Shown: piece by piece, positions 13,872-20,559 of the stretch
Layout: the number at the start of each line of letters is the position of its first letter
How positions within the stretch are numbered: the first letter of the stretch is position 1
Position numbers and translations under genes: made by a program
DNA from: WYEG01 sp049414625
Lineage (GTDB): Bacteria; Desulfobacterota; Thermodesulfobacteria; Thermodesulfobacteriales; Thermodesulfobacteriaceae
Direction: 5' to 3'
DNA length: 20,559 nt
Assembly (NCBI GenBank): GCA_049414625.1
Contig: JBMSAU010000094.1
Coordinates: 1-20,559, forward strand
The notes under the pieces: model-generated
What the model saw: the letters and a program-made list of their open reading frames with translations, nothing else
The model's database searches: none
What the model was told of the DNA's origin: nothing

Positions 13872-15755
13872 TTAATTGTTCGCAGATGTATCACCTGTTG
13901 TGGTGTTTGGGAGAACATCGGCTGATGGGATATAAACTGGCAAGGGCTTAGCTTCATGTTTTATTCCCTGCATGAGACTTACCCATAAGGGGCAGGCAAT
14001 CCTTCCCCCTGTCTCTCCTTTTCCAAGGGTTGCGCCTCTGTCATAGCCCACCCAAACTCCACAGGTGTAGTCAGCGGTAAAGCCCACAAACCAAGCATCC
14101 CTATACTCCTGAGTGGTTCCTGTTTTTGCGCCTACAGGAACCCCAAGGGCAAGAGCGCACCTTCCTGTGCCAGACCGGACTACCTCTTGCAAAAATTCGT
14201 TCATTATGTTCATAGTCTCAGGGCTGAATACTGGCTCGCTTTCCTGCTGACTTTGGTAGATAGGCTTTCCTCCATAGATCTGGTCGTATATAGCTTCGAT
14301 AAATCGGGGTTTTAGTTTACTACCGAGAGTTGGAAAGACAGTGTAAGCGGTAGTTAACTCGAGAGGGGTAAGTTCATAGGTGCCGAGGGCGATGCTTAGA
14401 TTTATAGGCATGGGAAACCTAAATTCCATCTTCCTCACCAAGTCAACCAAACGGTCGGTTCCAAGCATCAAAGCCAAACGAACAGAGACAGTATTTCGCG
14501 AATGAGCAAGGGCTTGTTTTAGGTTCACAGGACCTAAATATTTACCATCGTAATTACCTGGTGACCAATCCTTGCCAGCGTCTGCGCCAGGCAAGGTTAT
14601 AGGCTCATCGGGGATTACAGCATCTCGGCTAACAACTCCTGTTTCAAGTGCCTGAGCCCAAATAAAAGGCTTAAAGGCTGACCCAGGCTGCCTTTTCCCT
14701 AATACTGCTCTATTGTAGGTTGAGTTTAGATAGTCCTTTCCCCCTGTAAGGAACCGAACTCCTCCATCTCGGTTATCAATACAAACGGCGGATATCTCTG
14801 GAGGATTTCCTTTTGGATAAAGCTGTTTTAGCTTACTTGCAAGGTTAAGGTAGCCAACCTTTTGCCAATCCACATTCATAGTAAGCTTAATCCGTAGTCC
14901 ACCTTGCTCTAACCTTTCTTTTGGTAGAATGGACTCAAGCTCAGCCCTTACAACATCGATAAAATACCCTGCATAGGCTGGTATGTTAACATTTCTTGGA
15001 TTAAGAATCAGAGGTTCCTTTAGATACTGCTTAAGCTGGTCCTGGGTGATAAATCCTACCTCAGCCATTCTACGAAGGACATAGTTTCTTCTTTCCAGCG
15101 CTAAGTTAGGATTGTTTAAAGGATTATACCTAACTGGAGAGGGAGGAATCCCAGCAAGAACTGCCGCTTCAGGTATGGAAAGCTCCCAAACATGTTTGCC
15201 AAAATAAGTTAAGCTTGCCGCCTCAACTCCGTAGGCTCCTGCACCGAGATAGATGTGGTTTAGGTATATGTTAAGGATCTCGTCTTTCGTCAGATGCTTC
15301 TCTATTTGCCAGGCTAAAAACATTTCTTTAATTTTTCTTGAAAGGGTCCGCTCAGGTGAAAGAAGGAGAGACTTGACAACCTGTTGGGTGATAGTGCTTC
15401 CGCCCTGAACAATTTTCCCAGAAATAATGTTTTTGACTAAAGCCCTCATAACGCTGAAGAAATCTATTCCTCGGTGTTTGTAAAAATTAGCATCCTCAGC
15501 TGCTAAAAAGGCTTGTATAACATGTGGGGGTATTTTGTTTATGGGGACATAAATCCTCCTTTCCTCTCCAAGATAGCCAACTACTCTGTCCTGATAATCC
15601 ACGATAAGGTTTGTTTGCTTTGGCTGATAATTTTTGAGCTTAGCAATGCTTGGCAGACTAACCTTGAGATAAAGAAAAAACACAAGGACAAGTATTCCAA
15701 GGAAGATTAAAAAGCTTAAGCTTAAAAGACCGATTATTTTAAGAGTAGAATTCAT
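13872..15755 (-). CDS. Penicillin-binding protein 1A-type bifunctional peptidoglycan synthase
   Basis: A 627-residue class A PBP that polymerises and crosslinks peptidoglycan at the outer face of the inner membrane. Residues about 7-31 form the N-terminal membrane anchor. The glycosyltransferase domain shows EDANFYKHRGID with catalytic Glu87, QGGSTITQQ at 117-125 and GAGAYGVEAA near 171. The transpeptidase domain shows the Ser359-X-X-Lys362 motif (SAFKPF), Ser419-Arg-Asn421 and KTGTT at 544-548. The tail is low-complexity and polar. At 627 residues it is much shorter than Proteobacterial PBP1A (about 800-850) and seems to lack a large inserted domain between the two catalytic parts. A near-consensus promoter lies immediately upstream with almost no leader. 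It could be called mrcA/ponA-like; the paralogue class cannot be fixed from sequence alone. Confidence 0.93.
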   Translation of the reverse strand: MNSTLKIIGLLSLSFLIFLGILVLVFFLYLKVSLPSIAKLKNYQPKQTNLIVDYQDRVVGYLGEERRIYVPINKIPPHVIQAFLAAEDANFYKHRGIDFFSVMRALVKNIISGKIVQGGSTITQQVVKSLLLSPERTLSRKIKEMFLAWQIEKHLTKDEILNIYLNHIYLGAGAYGVEAASLTYFGKHVWELSIPEAAVLAGIPPSPVRYNPLNNPNLALERRNYVLRRMAEVGFITQDQLKQYLKEPLILNPRNVNIPAYAGYFIDVVRAELESILPKERLEQGGLRIKLTMNVDWQKVGYLNLASKLKQLYPKGNPPEISAVCIDNRDGGVRFLTGGKDYLNSTYNRAVLGKRQPGSAFKPFIWAQALETGVVSRDAVIPDEPITLPGADAGKDWSPGNYDGKYLGPVNLKQALAHSRNTVSVRLALMLGTDRLVDLVRKMEFRFPMPINLSIALGTYELTPLELTTAYTVFPTLGSKLKPRFIEAIYDQIYGGKPIYQSQQESEPVFSPETMNIMNEFLQEVVRSGTGRCALALGVPVGAKTGTTQEYRDAWFVGFTADYTCGVWVGYDRGATLGKGETGGRIACPLWVSLMQGIKHEAKPLPVYIPSADVLPNTTTGDTSANN

Positions 15756-15768
15756 GGTTTGTTTTAAA

Positions 15769-15798
15769 ATTATACCCTTTAAGAGGAAAATATGTCAA
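15769..15798 (-). promoter_or_regulatory. Consensus promoter of the PBP1A gene
   Basis: Read on the minus strand, TTGACA (15798-15793) and TATAAT (15774-15769) are both perfect sigma-70-type hexamers, separated by 18 bases. Transcription should begin near 15762, only about 7 bases before the ATG ending at 15755. There is no room for a Shine-Dalgarno and none is seen, so the mRNA is predicted to be nearly leaderless. Confidence 0.75.
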
Positions 15799-15865
15799 CC
15801 TTTAAACGATATCTTAACTGTGCTTTACTACAGGATTTTTTTGCCTTTTTAGACAATTGAAAAAA

Positions 15866-15902
15866 CATAGCACGAGAGAATGGGTAAACACCATTTGCTA
15901 TG
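15866..15902. other. Interrupted hairpin in the PBP1A/peroxiredoxin divergent gap
   Basis: CATAGCA (15866-15872) and AATGG (15879-15883) pair with the contiguous CCATTTGCTATG (15891-15902). This makes a 12-pair stem with a 6-base bulge on one side and a 7-base loop. No T-tract follows. It lies upstream of both divergent promoters and could be a protein-binding site, a small RNA or a relic. Confidence 0.35.
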
Positions 15903-15965
15903 CTACCTTTATGTCATCTCTAAGAAGCGAAGGCTCCACTTTTATCTTTCTTTTTTAAATCTCCC

Positions 15966-16018
15966 TTGAAAGTTTACAAAAGTAGATTATATTTAGAATA
16001 AAAATTTTTAAAAGGAGG
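15966..16018 (+). promoter_or_regulatory. Promoter, palindrome and ribosome binding site of the peroxiredoxin gene
   Basis: TTGAAA at 15966-15971 and TATATT at 15988-15993 with a 16-base spacer form a good sigma-70-type promoter. An imperfect palindrome, TTATATTTAGAATAA at 15987-16001, overlaps the -10 and the expected start. It matches 9 of the 12 fixed positions of the PerR box pattern TTAnAATnATTnTAA, so peroxide-responsive repression is possible but unproven. AAAGGAGG at 16011-16018 places the start at the ATG at 16025. Confidence 0.5.
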
Positions 16019-16024
16019 TTGGTT

Positions 16025-16636
16025 ATGTGCGTAAGACCGGGACTTGCTGCTCCAGATTTTAAGACGCAAGCTTATTTCCCAAACGGTGAGATTAGAGACA
16101 TTGCCCTTTCTGATTACAAAGGGAAATGGGTATTGCTGTATTTCTACCCTGCAGACTTTACCTTTGTATGCCCTACAGAGCTTGTAGATGTCGCTAAATA
16201 CAAGGATGAGCTTGACAAGCTTAATGTCCAGGTCATTGCCATAAGCATCGATACGGTTTTTGTCCACAAGGTTTGGCAGGAACTTGAGCTCTCAAAGCTT
16301 ATCCCTGGTGGTTTTCCTTATCCAATGGCTTCTGACCTTGGCGGAAAAATCGGAACTCTTTATGGGGTTTATGATGAGAACGCGGGAGTTGATCTCCGTG
16401 GAACCTTCATTATCGACCCAGACGGTGTTCTCCAGGTTTCCATCGTAAACTACTTGCCCATTGGCAGAAACATGGATGAGGTCGTAAGACTAATCCAGGC
16501 TTGCCAGCATATAAGGGCAACCGGTGGAGCCGAAGCCTGCCCCGCATCCTGGAAACCTGGTAAAAAGACCCTCAAACCAAGCGCTGAGCTTGCTGGCAAG
16601 GTCTACGAAGTTTGGACACCATCAGAGCTTGAATAA
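16025..16636 (+). CDS. 2-Cys peroxiredoxin (AhpC/TSA family)
   Basis: A 203-residue cytoplasmic thiol peroxidase that reduces hydrogen peroxide and organic hydroperoxides. Cys49 in DFTFVCPTE is the peroxidatic Cys, in the active-site motif with the preceding Thr-Phe-Val. Cys172 in EACPASW is the resolving Cys of typical 2-Cys members. PGLAAPDF near the N-terminus and GTFIIDPDGVL fit the thioredoxin-fold core. The ATG at 16025 is preferred over the TTG at 16019 because AAGGAGG sits 6 bases before it and the TTG overlaps that site. The gene is monocistronic: it has its own promoter and a strong terminator 21 bases after its stop. The electron donor (AhpF or thioredoxin) is not in the window. 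Antioxidant defence suits an anaerobe exposed to occasional oxygen, which is inference. Confidence 0.94.
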   Translation: MCVRPGLAAPDFKTQAYFPNGEIRDIALSDYKGKWVLLYFYPADFTFVCPTELVDVAKYKDELDKLNVQVIAISIDTVFVHKVWQELELSKLIPGGFPYPMASDLGGKIGTLYGVYDENAGVDLRGTFIIDPDGVLQVSIVNYLPIGRNMDEVVRLIQACQHIRATGGAEACPASWKPGKKTLKPSAELAGKVYEVWTPSELE

Positions 16637-16656
16637 CTAAGCGTCTTTACCCCTTT

Positions 16657-16684
16657 GCCCCTCGGTAAACCGAGGGGCTTTTAC
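16657..16684 (+). terminator. Rho-independent terminator after the peroxiredoxin gene
   Basis: GCCCCTCGG (16657-16665) pairs perfectly with CCGAGGGGC (16670-16678) over a 4-base loop TAAA, followed by TTTTA. The 9-pair GC-rich stem begins 21 bases after the TAA stop. Confidence 0.92.
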
Positions 16685-16789
16685 TTTGGATTAAAAATAC
16701 TTCTTTTTTAACACAACGAGTCTTTTTTTAAATCTTTTCTTTACAATCTTCTGGTTAAGAAAAATTCCCCTATTTTTTTCTTTAGCTTT

Positions 16790-16798
16790 TGTTATAAT
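16790..16798 (+). promoter_or_regulatory. Extended -10 promoter of the ftsB-ribH run
   Basis: TGTTATAAT at 16790-16798 is an extended -10 element (TGn plus perfect TATAAT). No -35 box is evident. The ATG at 16807 lies only 9 bases beyond, so transcription would begin on or just before it, and no Shine-Dalgarno is present. Confidence 0.6.
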
Positions 16799-16806
16799 TC
16801 TATCTG

Positions 16807-17124
16807 ATGCCCATACCAAAGCCTGTCATCATAAAACCGAAGCCTAAGAAGAAAAAGAGAATTAGAAGGTTTCTTTTGTTTGGGCTTTTGATTTTAGTTC
16901 TGTTGACTACTTTTATGTATTTTTATTTCAGTTGGCGGATAAAAAAAGAACTAAAAGACATAGAGGACCTGAAGATCAAGAATGAACAGATCCGTCAGGA
17001 GATCAAACAACTTCAAAGCAGTGAATCTAACTATGAAGAGCTTATTCGAAGAAGGCTTGGTTACATAAGAGATGGAGAAAAGATTTTTATTTACTACCAG
17101 AATAAGGCTCAGGAAAGGAGGTAG
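16807..17124 (+). CDS. FtsB/DivIC-like septum formation initiator protein
   Basis: A 105-residue bitopic membrane protein. A Lys/Arg-rich cytoplasmic tail (about 1-20) precedes one membrane helix (about 21-42), then a coiled coil (about 44-72) and a short C-terminal block, RRRLGYIRDGEKIFIY at 81-96, typical of FtsB/DivIC proteins. Family members bind FtsL and FtsQ in the divisome outside the inner membrane. Sequence identity in this family is low, so the call rests on architecture and that C-terminal block. In many bacteria ftsB lies next to eno, but here it precedes ribH. The ribH Shine-Dalgarno overlaps its stop codon, indicating cotranscription. It appears to be translated from a very short leader. 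Confidence 0.8.
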   Translation: MPIPKPVIIKPKPKKKKRIRRFLLFGLLILVLLTTFMYFYFSWRIKKELKDIEDLKIKNEQIRQEIKQLQSSESNYEELIRRRLGYIRDGEKIFIYYQNKAQERR

Positions 17125-17129
17125 AAAGG

Positions 17130-17609
17130 ATGCACAATTGTAAAGTCTATGAGGGAATGTTTGACGGAAGAGGGCTGAGGATAGGGATCGTTGTTAGCAG
17201 GTTCAATGTTTTCATTACGCAAAGACTCCTTGAAGGGGCTTTGGATGTGTTAAGGAGACATCAGGTTGCCGAAGAAGACATTCATGTGGTATGGGTGCCT
17301 GGTGCCTTCGAGATACCTCTTGTGGCTAAGAAGCTTGCCAGCACTAAAAGCTTTGACGCTGTCATCTGTCTTGGGGCGATCATCAGAGGGGCAACTCCAC
17401 ATTTTGAGTATGTGGCAAGCGAGGCTTCAAAGGGCATAGCACAAGTCATGCTTGAGACTGAGGTCCCGGTAATCTTCGGTATTTTGACTACTGACACCAT
17501 TGAACAGGCTATCGAGAGGGCTGGCACAAAGGCTGGTAATAAAGGGGCAGAAGCAGCTCTTGCAGCAATTGAGCTTGCTAACCTATTAAGAAGACTAAGC
17601 AATTTATAG
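17130..17609 (+). CDS. ribH: 6,7-dimethyl-8-ribityllumazine synthase
   Basis: A 159-residue cytoplasmic enzyme joining 5-amino-6-ribitylaminouracil and 3,4-dihydroxy-2-butanone 4-phosphate, the penultimate step of riboflavin synthesis. VVSRFN at 21-26, VPGAFEIP at 56-63, GAIIRGATPHFEYV at 82-95 with catalytic His91, and GILTTDTIEQA then ERAGTKAGNKG at 117-139 are the family motifs, with Arg130 as the phosphate-binding Arg. Length is typical, and the protein normally assembles into 60-mers or pentamers. AAAGGAGGT at 17114-17122 overlaps the upstream stop and precedes the ATG by 7 bases. No other rib gene or FMN riboswitch is visible here, so the pathway is dispersed. Confidence 0.97.
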   Translation: MHNCKVYEGMFDGRGLRIGIVVSRFNVFITQRLLEGALDVLRRHQVAEEDIHVVWVPGAFEIPLVAKKLASTKSFDAVICLGAIIRGATPHFEYVASEASKGIAQVMLETEVPVIFGILTTDTIEQAIERAGTKAGNKGAEAALAAIELANLLRRLSNL

Positions 17610-17654
17610 ACTTAAAGTTACAATTTTATAAAAAAATAAATAGGAGGTTTTACT

Positions 17655-18821
17655 ATGAAAACTTTAAGAGAGTTTGACTTAAGAGGTAAAAGGGTGTTTA
17701 TCCGGGTTGACTTTAATGTGCCCATTGAAGATGGAAAGATCACGGATGATACAAGAATTGTAGAAAGTTTACCAACTATAGATTATGCCATTAAAGCAGG
17801 CGGAAAAGTTATACTCTGTTCCCATCTTGGCAGACCAAAAGGTAAACGGGTCCCTGAGCTATCTTTAAAGCCTGTGTATGAATACTTGAAGGGTGTGTTA
17901 AAGACAGAGGTGAAGTTTTTAGAGGATTATCTTGGGGAAGAGGCAGACCGAGCTTTAGCTGAGCTCAAGGAAGGTGAGGTTTTACTCCTTGAAAATGTGA
18001 GGTTTTACGAAGGCGAGACCAAGAACGACCCTGAATTTGTAAAGGCTTTGGCAAGGATGGCTGATGTTTATATTAACGATGCCTTTTCGGTGTGTCACAG
18101 GGCTCATGCCTCTGTCGTTGGTGTCCCAAGCCTTGTAAAAGAGAAGGGGATGGGTTTTCAGCTTGAGAAGGAGCTAAAATACCTCTCTAAGGTTGTTGGT
18201 AAGCCTGAAAGACCACTTTATGCTGTCGTTGGTGGAAGTAAGGTTTCAACCAAGATCGGTGTCCTAAAGAACCTTTTACCTCGCATCGATAAACTCTTAA
18301 TCGGTGGTGCCATGGCTAACACCTTCCTTTCTGCTCTTGGCTATAACGTGGGTAAAAGCTTGGTTGAAGAGGAATATAGGGAAATAGCCAAGGATATACT
18401 TCGCTCAGCAAAGGAGCTTGAAGTGAAGATATATCTCCCGGTTGATGTGGTTGTAGAAAGGGATGGAGAGGTCTATGAAGCAAATCTTTCGAACATAGAG
18501 GAAAGGGATGTTATCTATGATATTGGAAAAGAGACAGTTGCTCTTTTTTCCGCGGCGCTCGAGGGTGCTCATACGGTGATTTGGAACGGACCTCTTGGTT
18601 ATTTTGAAAAGGATGAATATGCCTTCGGAACCATTGCCATAGCAAGAAAGATCGCTAGCCTTCAAGCCCTAACCATAGCTGGAGGTGGAGACACCATCGC
18701 TGCTTTAAGAAAGGCAGGGGTAATCACTGCTTTATCTTATGTCTCGACCGCGGGAGGAGCCTTCCTTGAATACTTAGAAGGAAGAACCTTGCCTGGTCTT
18801 AAGGCTTTAGAGGAGGTGTAA
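17655..18821 (+). CDS. pgk: Phosphoglycerate kinase
   Basis: A 388-residue cytoplasmic glycolytic/gluconeogenic enzyme that transfers phosphate between 1,3-bisphosphoglycerate and ADP. IRVDFNVP at 17-23 and SHLGRPKG at 56-63 belong to the substrate-binding N-domain. LLLENVRFYEGE and YINDAFSVCHRAHAS continue it. VVGGSKVSTKIGVL and GGAMANTFL belong to the nucleotide domain, which ends with GGGDT at 343-347 and STAGGAFLEYLEGR. Length is typical (about 390-400). AGGAGGT at 17642-17648 precedes the ATG. tpiA follows after 24 bases, so the two are a glycolytic pair in one transcript. A gapdh gene, the usual third partner, is not seen. Confidence 0.98.
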   Translation: MKTLREFDLRGKRVFIRVDFNVPIEDGKITDDTRIVESLPTIDYAIKAGGKVILCSHLGRPKGKRVPELSLKPVYEYLKGVLKTEVKFLEDYLGEEADRALAELKEGEVLLLENVRFYEGETKNDPEFVKALARMADVYINDAFSVCHRAHASVVGVPSLVKEKGMGFQLEKELKYLSKVVGKPERPLYAVVGGSKVSTKIGVLKNLLPRIDKLLIGGAMANTFLSALGYNVGKSLVEEEYREIAKDILRSAKELEVKIYLPVDVVVERDGEVYEANLSNIEERDVIYDIGKETVALFSAALEGAHTVIWNGPLGYFEKDEYAFGTIAIARKIASLQALTIAGGGDTIAALRKAGVITALSYVSTAGGAFLEYLEGRTLPGLKALEEV

Positions 18822-18845
18822 GGGTTCTAAAAAGGGGGCAATGAG

Positions 18846-19610
18846 ATGGCAAAGAAAGCTTACTTCATAGGCAATTGGAAGATGAATCACGGGATATCTG
18901 AGACAAGAAGCTATTTTGAAAGATTTTTACCAGGAATATCCAAGGTAGACCTAAGTCAAAAAGTGGTGGCGATTGCCCCTCCTTTCACCAGCTTAGCCTT
19001 CGCAAGAAAGCTTACTGAAGGAAGCCCTGTTAAACTCTGTGCTCAGAATGCTTGCTTTGCTGAGAAGGGCGCTTACACTGGTGAGGTCTCACCTTTGATG
19101 TTAAAAGAGCTTGGAGTGGAATACGTTATCCTTGGGCATTCAGAAAGAAGGTACATTTTTGGTGAAACAAACGAGCTTATAAAGAAAAGGGTAAAGGCTG
19201 TCTATCAGGCGGGGCTTACCCCAATACTTTGCGTTGGCGAAACCCTTGAGGAAAGAAAGCTTGGGAACACTTTTTTAGTTGTTTCAGAACAATTGAAGCA
19301 AGGGCTTTCAGAGCTTGAAAAGGTGGAAGAAGGGAGGCTTATCATAGCTTATGAGCCGGTCTGGGCTATCGGCACGGGTGTTAACGCAACGCCTGAGCAG
19401 GCAGAGGAAGTCCATTTCTTTCTACGGGACCTTTTAGCGAGTATGTATGGTAAGGACTTAGCCCAAACTATTCCTATTCTGTATGGAGGCTCAGTTACCC
19501 CTGAAAACATAGCGGACCTCATTAAGGAGCCAAACGTTGACGGCGTGTTGGTAGGGGGCGCATCCCTTGACCCAGAGAAGTTTCTAAAGGTCGTTAGCGT
19601 TGCTATTTAA
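18846..19610 (+). CDS. tpiA: Triosephosphate isomerase
   Basis: A 254-residue TIM-barrel enzyme interconverting dihydroxyacetone phosphate and glyceraldehyde 3-phosphate. Asn10 and Lys12 (GNWKMN) bind substrate, His98 (LGHSERR) is the electrophile, and Glu170 (AYEPVWAIGTG) is the catalytic base with the mobile loop after it. YGGSVTPEN near 213-221 and VLVGGASL near 234-241 form the phosphate-binding loops. Length is usual. A GGGGG run at 18834-18838 precedes the ATG at 18846; the ATG at 18841 is out of frame. It sits 24 bases after pgk and 20 before the CoA-binding gene, consistent with one operon. Confidence 0.98.
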   Translation: MAKKAYFIGNWKMNHGISETRSYFERFLPGISKVDLSQKVVAIAPPFTSLAFARKLTEGSPVKLCAQNACFAEKGAYTGEVSPLMLKELGVEYVILGHSERRYIFGETNELIKKRVKAVYQAGLTPILCVGETLEERKLGNTFLVVSEQLKQGLSELEKVEEGRLIIAYEPVWAIGTGVNATPEQAEEVHFFLRDLLASMYGKDLAQTIPILYGGSVTPENIADLIKEPNVDGVLVGGASLDPEKFLKVVSVAI

Positions 19611-19630
19611 AGTGTAAAAGAGGTGAAGGC

Positions 19631-20077
19631 ATGATGGAATGCCCGCTTCCAGATTATTCTCAGGTCCCTCAAGAGGTGCTTGAAATACCAAAGAAGTATA
19701 AGAAGCTTATCATCGTTGGGGCAAGCCCAAAGCCAGACCGTCCAAGCTACATCGTTATGGATTATCTTTTGAAACAGGGGTTTGAAGTTATTCCTGTTAA
19801 TCCAGCCTACGAAGAGATCCTCGGTGTAAAGACGGTAAAGGACTTATCAGAGGTCCCGAAGGATTTTAACCCTGATGTTGTCATAATCTTTCGCAAGCCA
19901 AGTGAGGTGCTCCCCATTGTAGAGAAGGCTTTAGCGCTTAAGCCAAAGGTGATCTGGCTTCAAGAGGGGATCGTGAACGAAGAAGCAAAGGAGCTTGCAG
20001 AGAAGGCTGGAGTTAAATTCGTTATGAACCTCTGCTTCAAGAAGGTCCATGCTCTTGGAAAACTTAGCCAAAGCTAA
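19631..20077 (+). CDS. CoA-binding domain protein (YccU type)
   Basis: A 148-residue single-domain Rossmann-type protein. IIVGASPKPDRPSYIVMDYL near 27-46 is the nucleotide-binding start of the CoA_binding_2 family, with VIPVNPAYEEILG, PDVVIIFRKP and KVIWLQEGIVNEEA after it; VMNLCFKKVH gives the family C-terminal block. The family resembles the CoA-binding part of succinyl-CoA synthetases without the ligase domains, and its cellular role is poorly defined. ATGATG offers two starts three bases apart; the first is used. The preceding AAGAGGTGA supplies a modest Shine-Dalgarno. It lies 20 bases after tpiA. Its stop codon falls within the following terminator-like stem. Confidence 0.87.
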   Translation: MMECPLPDYSQVPQEVLEIPKKYKKLIIVGASPKPDRPSYIVMDYLLKQGFEVIPVNPAYEEILGVKTVKDLSEVPKDFNPDVVIIFRKPSEVLPIVEKALALKPKVIWLQEGIVNEEAKELAEKAGVKFVMNLCFKKVHALGKLSQS

Positions 20078-20097
20078 CCTTCTTGAGGTTAGCCTTT
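20073..20097 (+). terminator. Hairpin ending the ftsB-to-CoA-binding run
   Basis: GCTAACCT (20073-20080) pairs perfectly with AGGTTAGC (20086-20093) over a 5-base loop, and a short CTTTC tail follows. The TAA stop at 20075-20077 lies in the stem. The T-run is short, so termination may be partial. Confidence 0.6.
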
Positions 20098-20559
20098 CAA
20101 GGGTCTTATAAAAGTTAGAAAGAAAACTATCTGGTAAACCCGAAGGACTATTTTCCCCTTCCGTTTCTTGAGTCTTTGATCTTTTTATCCCTTGCTCTGT
20201 ATAGAAAAAGCGAGCTTATTTTAAGAATCTATTTTCCTCAATGGGAAGAGGAAGAGCAAGAAGAGGATAAGCCCTCAGAGAGCCTTCCACTTGATTTTAG
20301 AAGAGACTTTAGCCTTACTTTGCCTGTGGAGAGGCTCCTTGAGGAAAAGGTTTTTTGCCAAGGATTGAAGGAGTGGAGATAGAAGAGGAAGGATTAACGC
20401 TTGCACAGCTTATCGAGCCTATGCTAAAGATATTGGAAAGGGAAAAGATTAAAAGGGTTTTTTAGGTAGAGATTTCGGATGAGGATATTTCCCTCTATCT
20501 TGAAAGGGTAGAAGGGTTAACTTTGAGCTGGGGTAAAGCTATCTTAACGGTAGTTTGTT
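20096..20559 (+). pseudogene. Degraded scpA-like gene (segregation and condensation protein A), runs off the window
   Basis: Pieces of one protein appear in successive frames. A short frame-2 piece (20096-20134, FKGLIKVRKKTIW) may recall the ScpA N-terminal FxGPLxLLLxLIRKKxID block, but weakly. Frame 1 is open from 20119 and contains ESLIFLSLALYRKSELIL (from about 20170), which aligns without gaps to the ScpA E-Y-L-V-M-A-x-x-L-x-Y-x-K-S-x-x-L-L region, followed by an acidic stretch. It stops at 20380-20382. Frame 3 then continues as TLAQLIEPMLKILEREKIKR, RVF, TAG at 20463-20465, then VEISDEDISLYLERV to the edge, resembling the ScpA middle-to-C-terminal region. The frame change falls near the T6 run at 20351-20356. 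There is no plausible start codon apart from TTG at 20176. ScpA normally bridges the SMC complex with ScpB. Decay or sequencing error are both possible; identity as ScpA is inferred from pattern. Confidence 0.5.

Noticed and set aside
16019..16024. TTG start for the peroxiredoxin
   Set aside because: The TTG overlaps the Shine-Dalgarno AAGGAGGT; the ATG at 16025 has ideal 6-base spacing.
17282..17602. 106-codon open frame antisense to ribH
   Set aside because: It covers most of ribH, whose motifs are unmistakable; the antisense product is low-complexity Ala/Ser/Val without family features.

Overview
The window looks like chromosomal DNA from a thermophilic, Gram-negative bacterium. The proteins are rich in Lys, Glu, Arg and Phe. 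A lipoprotein signal peptidase and a class A penicillin-binding protein imply an outer membrane with lipoproteins plus a peptidoglycan wall. The gene order and protein style recall Thermodesulfobacteria or a related deep lineage. That placement is inference from style, not from a marker gene. No tRNA, rRNA, CRISPR array, insertion sequence or phage gene was seen, and no gap between genes exceeds about 285 bases.

Left part (1-4640). The 3' end of a TPR-type protein (1-263) is followed by a 281-base gene-free stretch. Next is a two-gene type II restriction-modification cassette on the minus strand (545-2529, endonuclease then methyltransferase, 4-base overlap). It is visibly more AT-rich than its surroundings and has its own candidate promoters. 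Upstream of it on the same strand lie a leuB-type beta-decarboxylating dehydrogenase and an LDH-like malate dehydrogenase, joined by a GTGA overlap.

Centre (4695-11685, minus strand). A tight run reads ileS, lspA, an unrecognised TPR/coiled-coil membrane protein with a CCHC zinc-knuckle pattern, and a fused pabB-pabC enzyme for p-aminobenzoate. The junctions are a 4-base overlap, 3 bases and 5 bases, so one operon is likely. leuB-mdh follow after 54 bases and may be partly cotranscribed. From 11801 the plus strand carries a radical SAM enzyme with extra Cys motifs and then a CBS-domain protein. The latter converges within 3 bases on a compact penicillin-binding protein 1A.

Right part (15756-20559, plus strand). 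A 2-Cys peroxiredoxin with its own promoter and a strong terminator stands alone. A housekeeping run follows: ftsB-like, ribH, pgk, tpiA and a CoA-binding protein. A decayed scpA-like sequence runs off the window edge.

The most noteworthy items are: (1) the zinc-knuckle TPR membrane protein in the ileS-lspA operon; (2) a dispersed repeat that is translated in frame inside that same gene and recurs between genes near 12976-13015; (3) promoters whose -10 box sits almost on the start codon, suggesting leaderless or near-leaderless mRNAs; (4) the AT-rich restriction-modification cassette; and (5) the broken scpA-like gene. I did not find a clearly new multi-gene system; the zinc-knuckle protein is the best candidate for undescribed biology.
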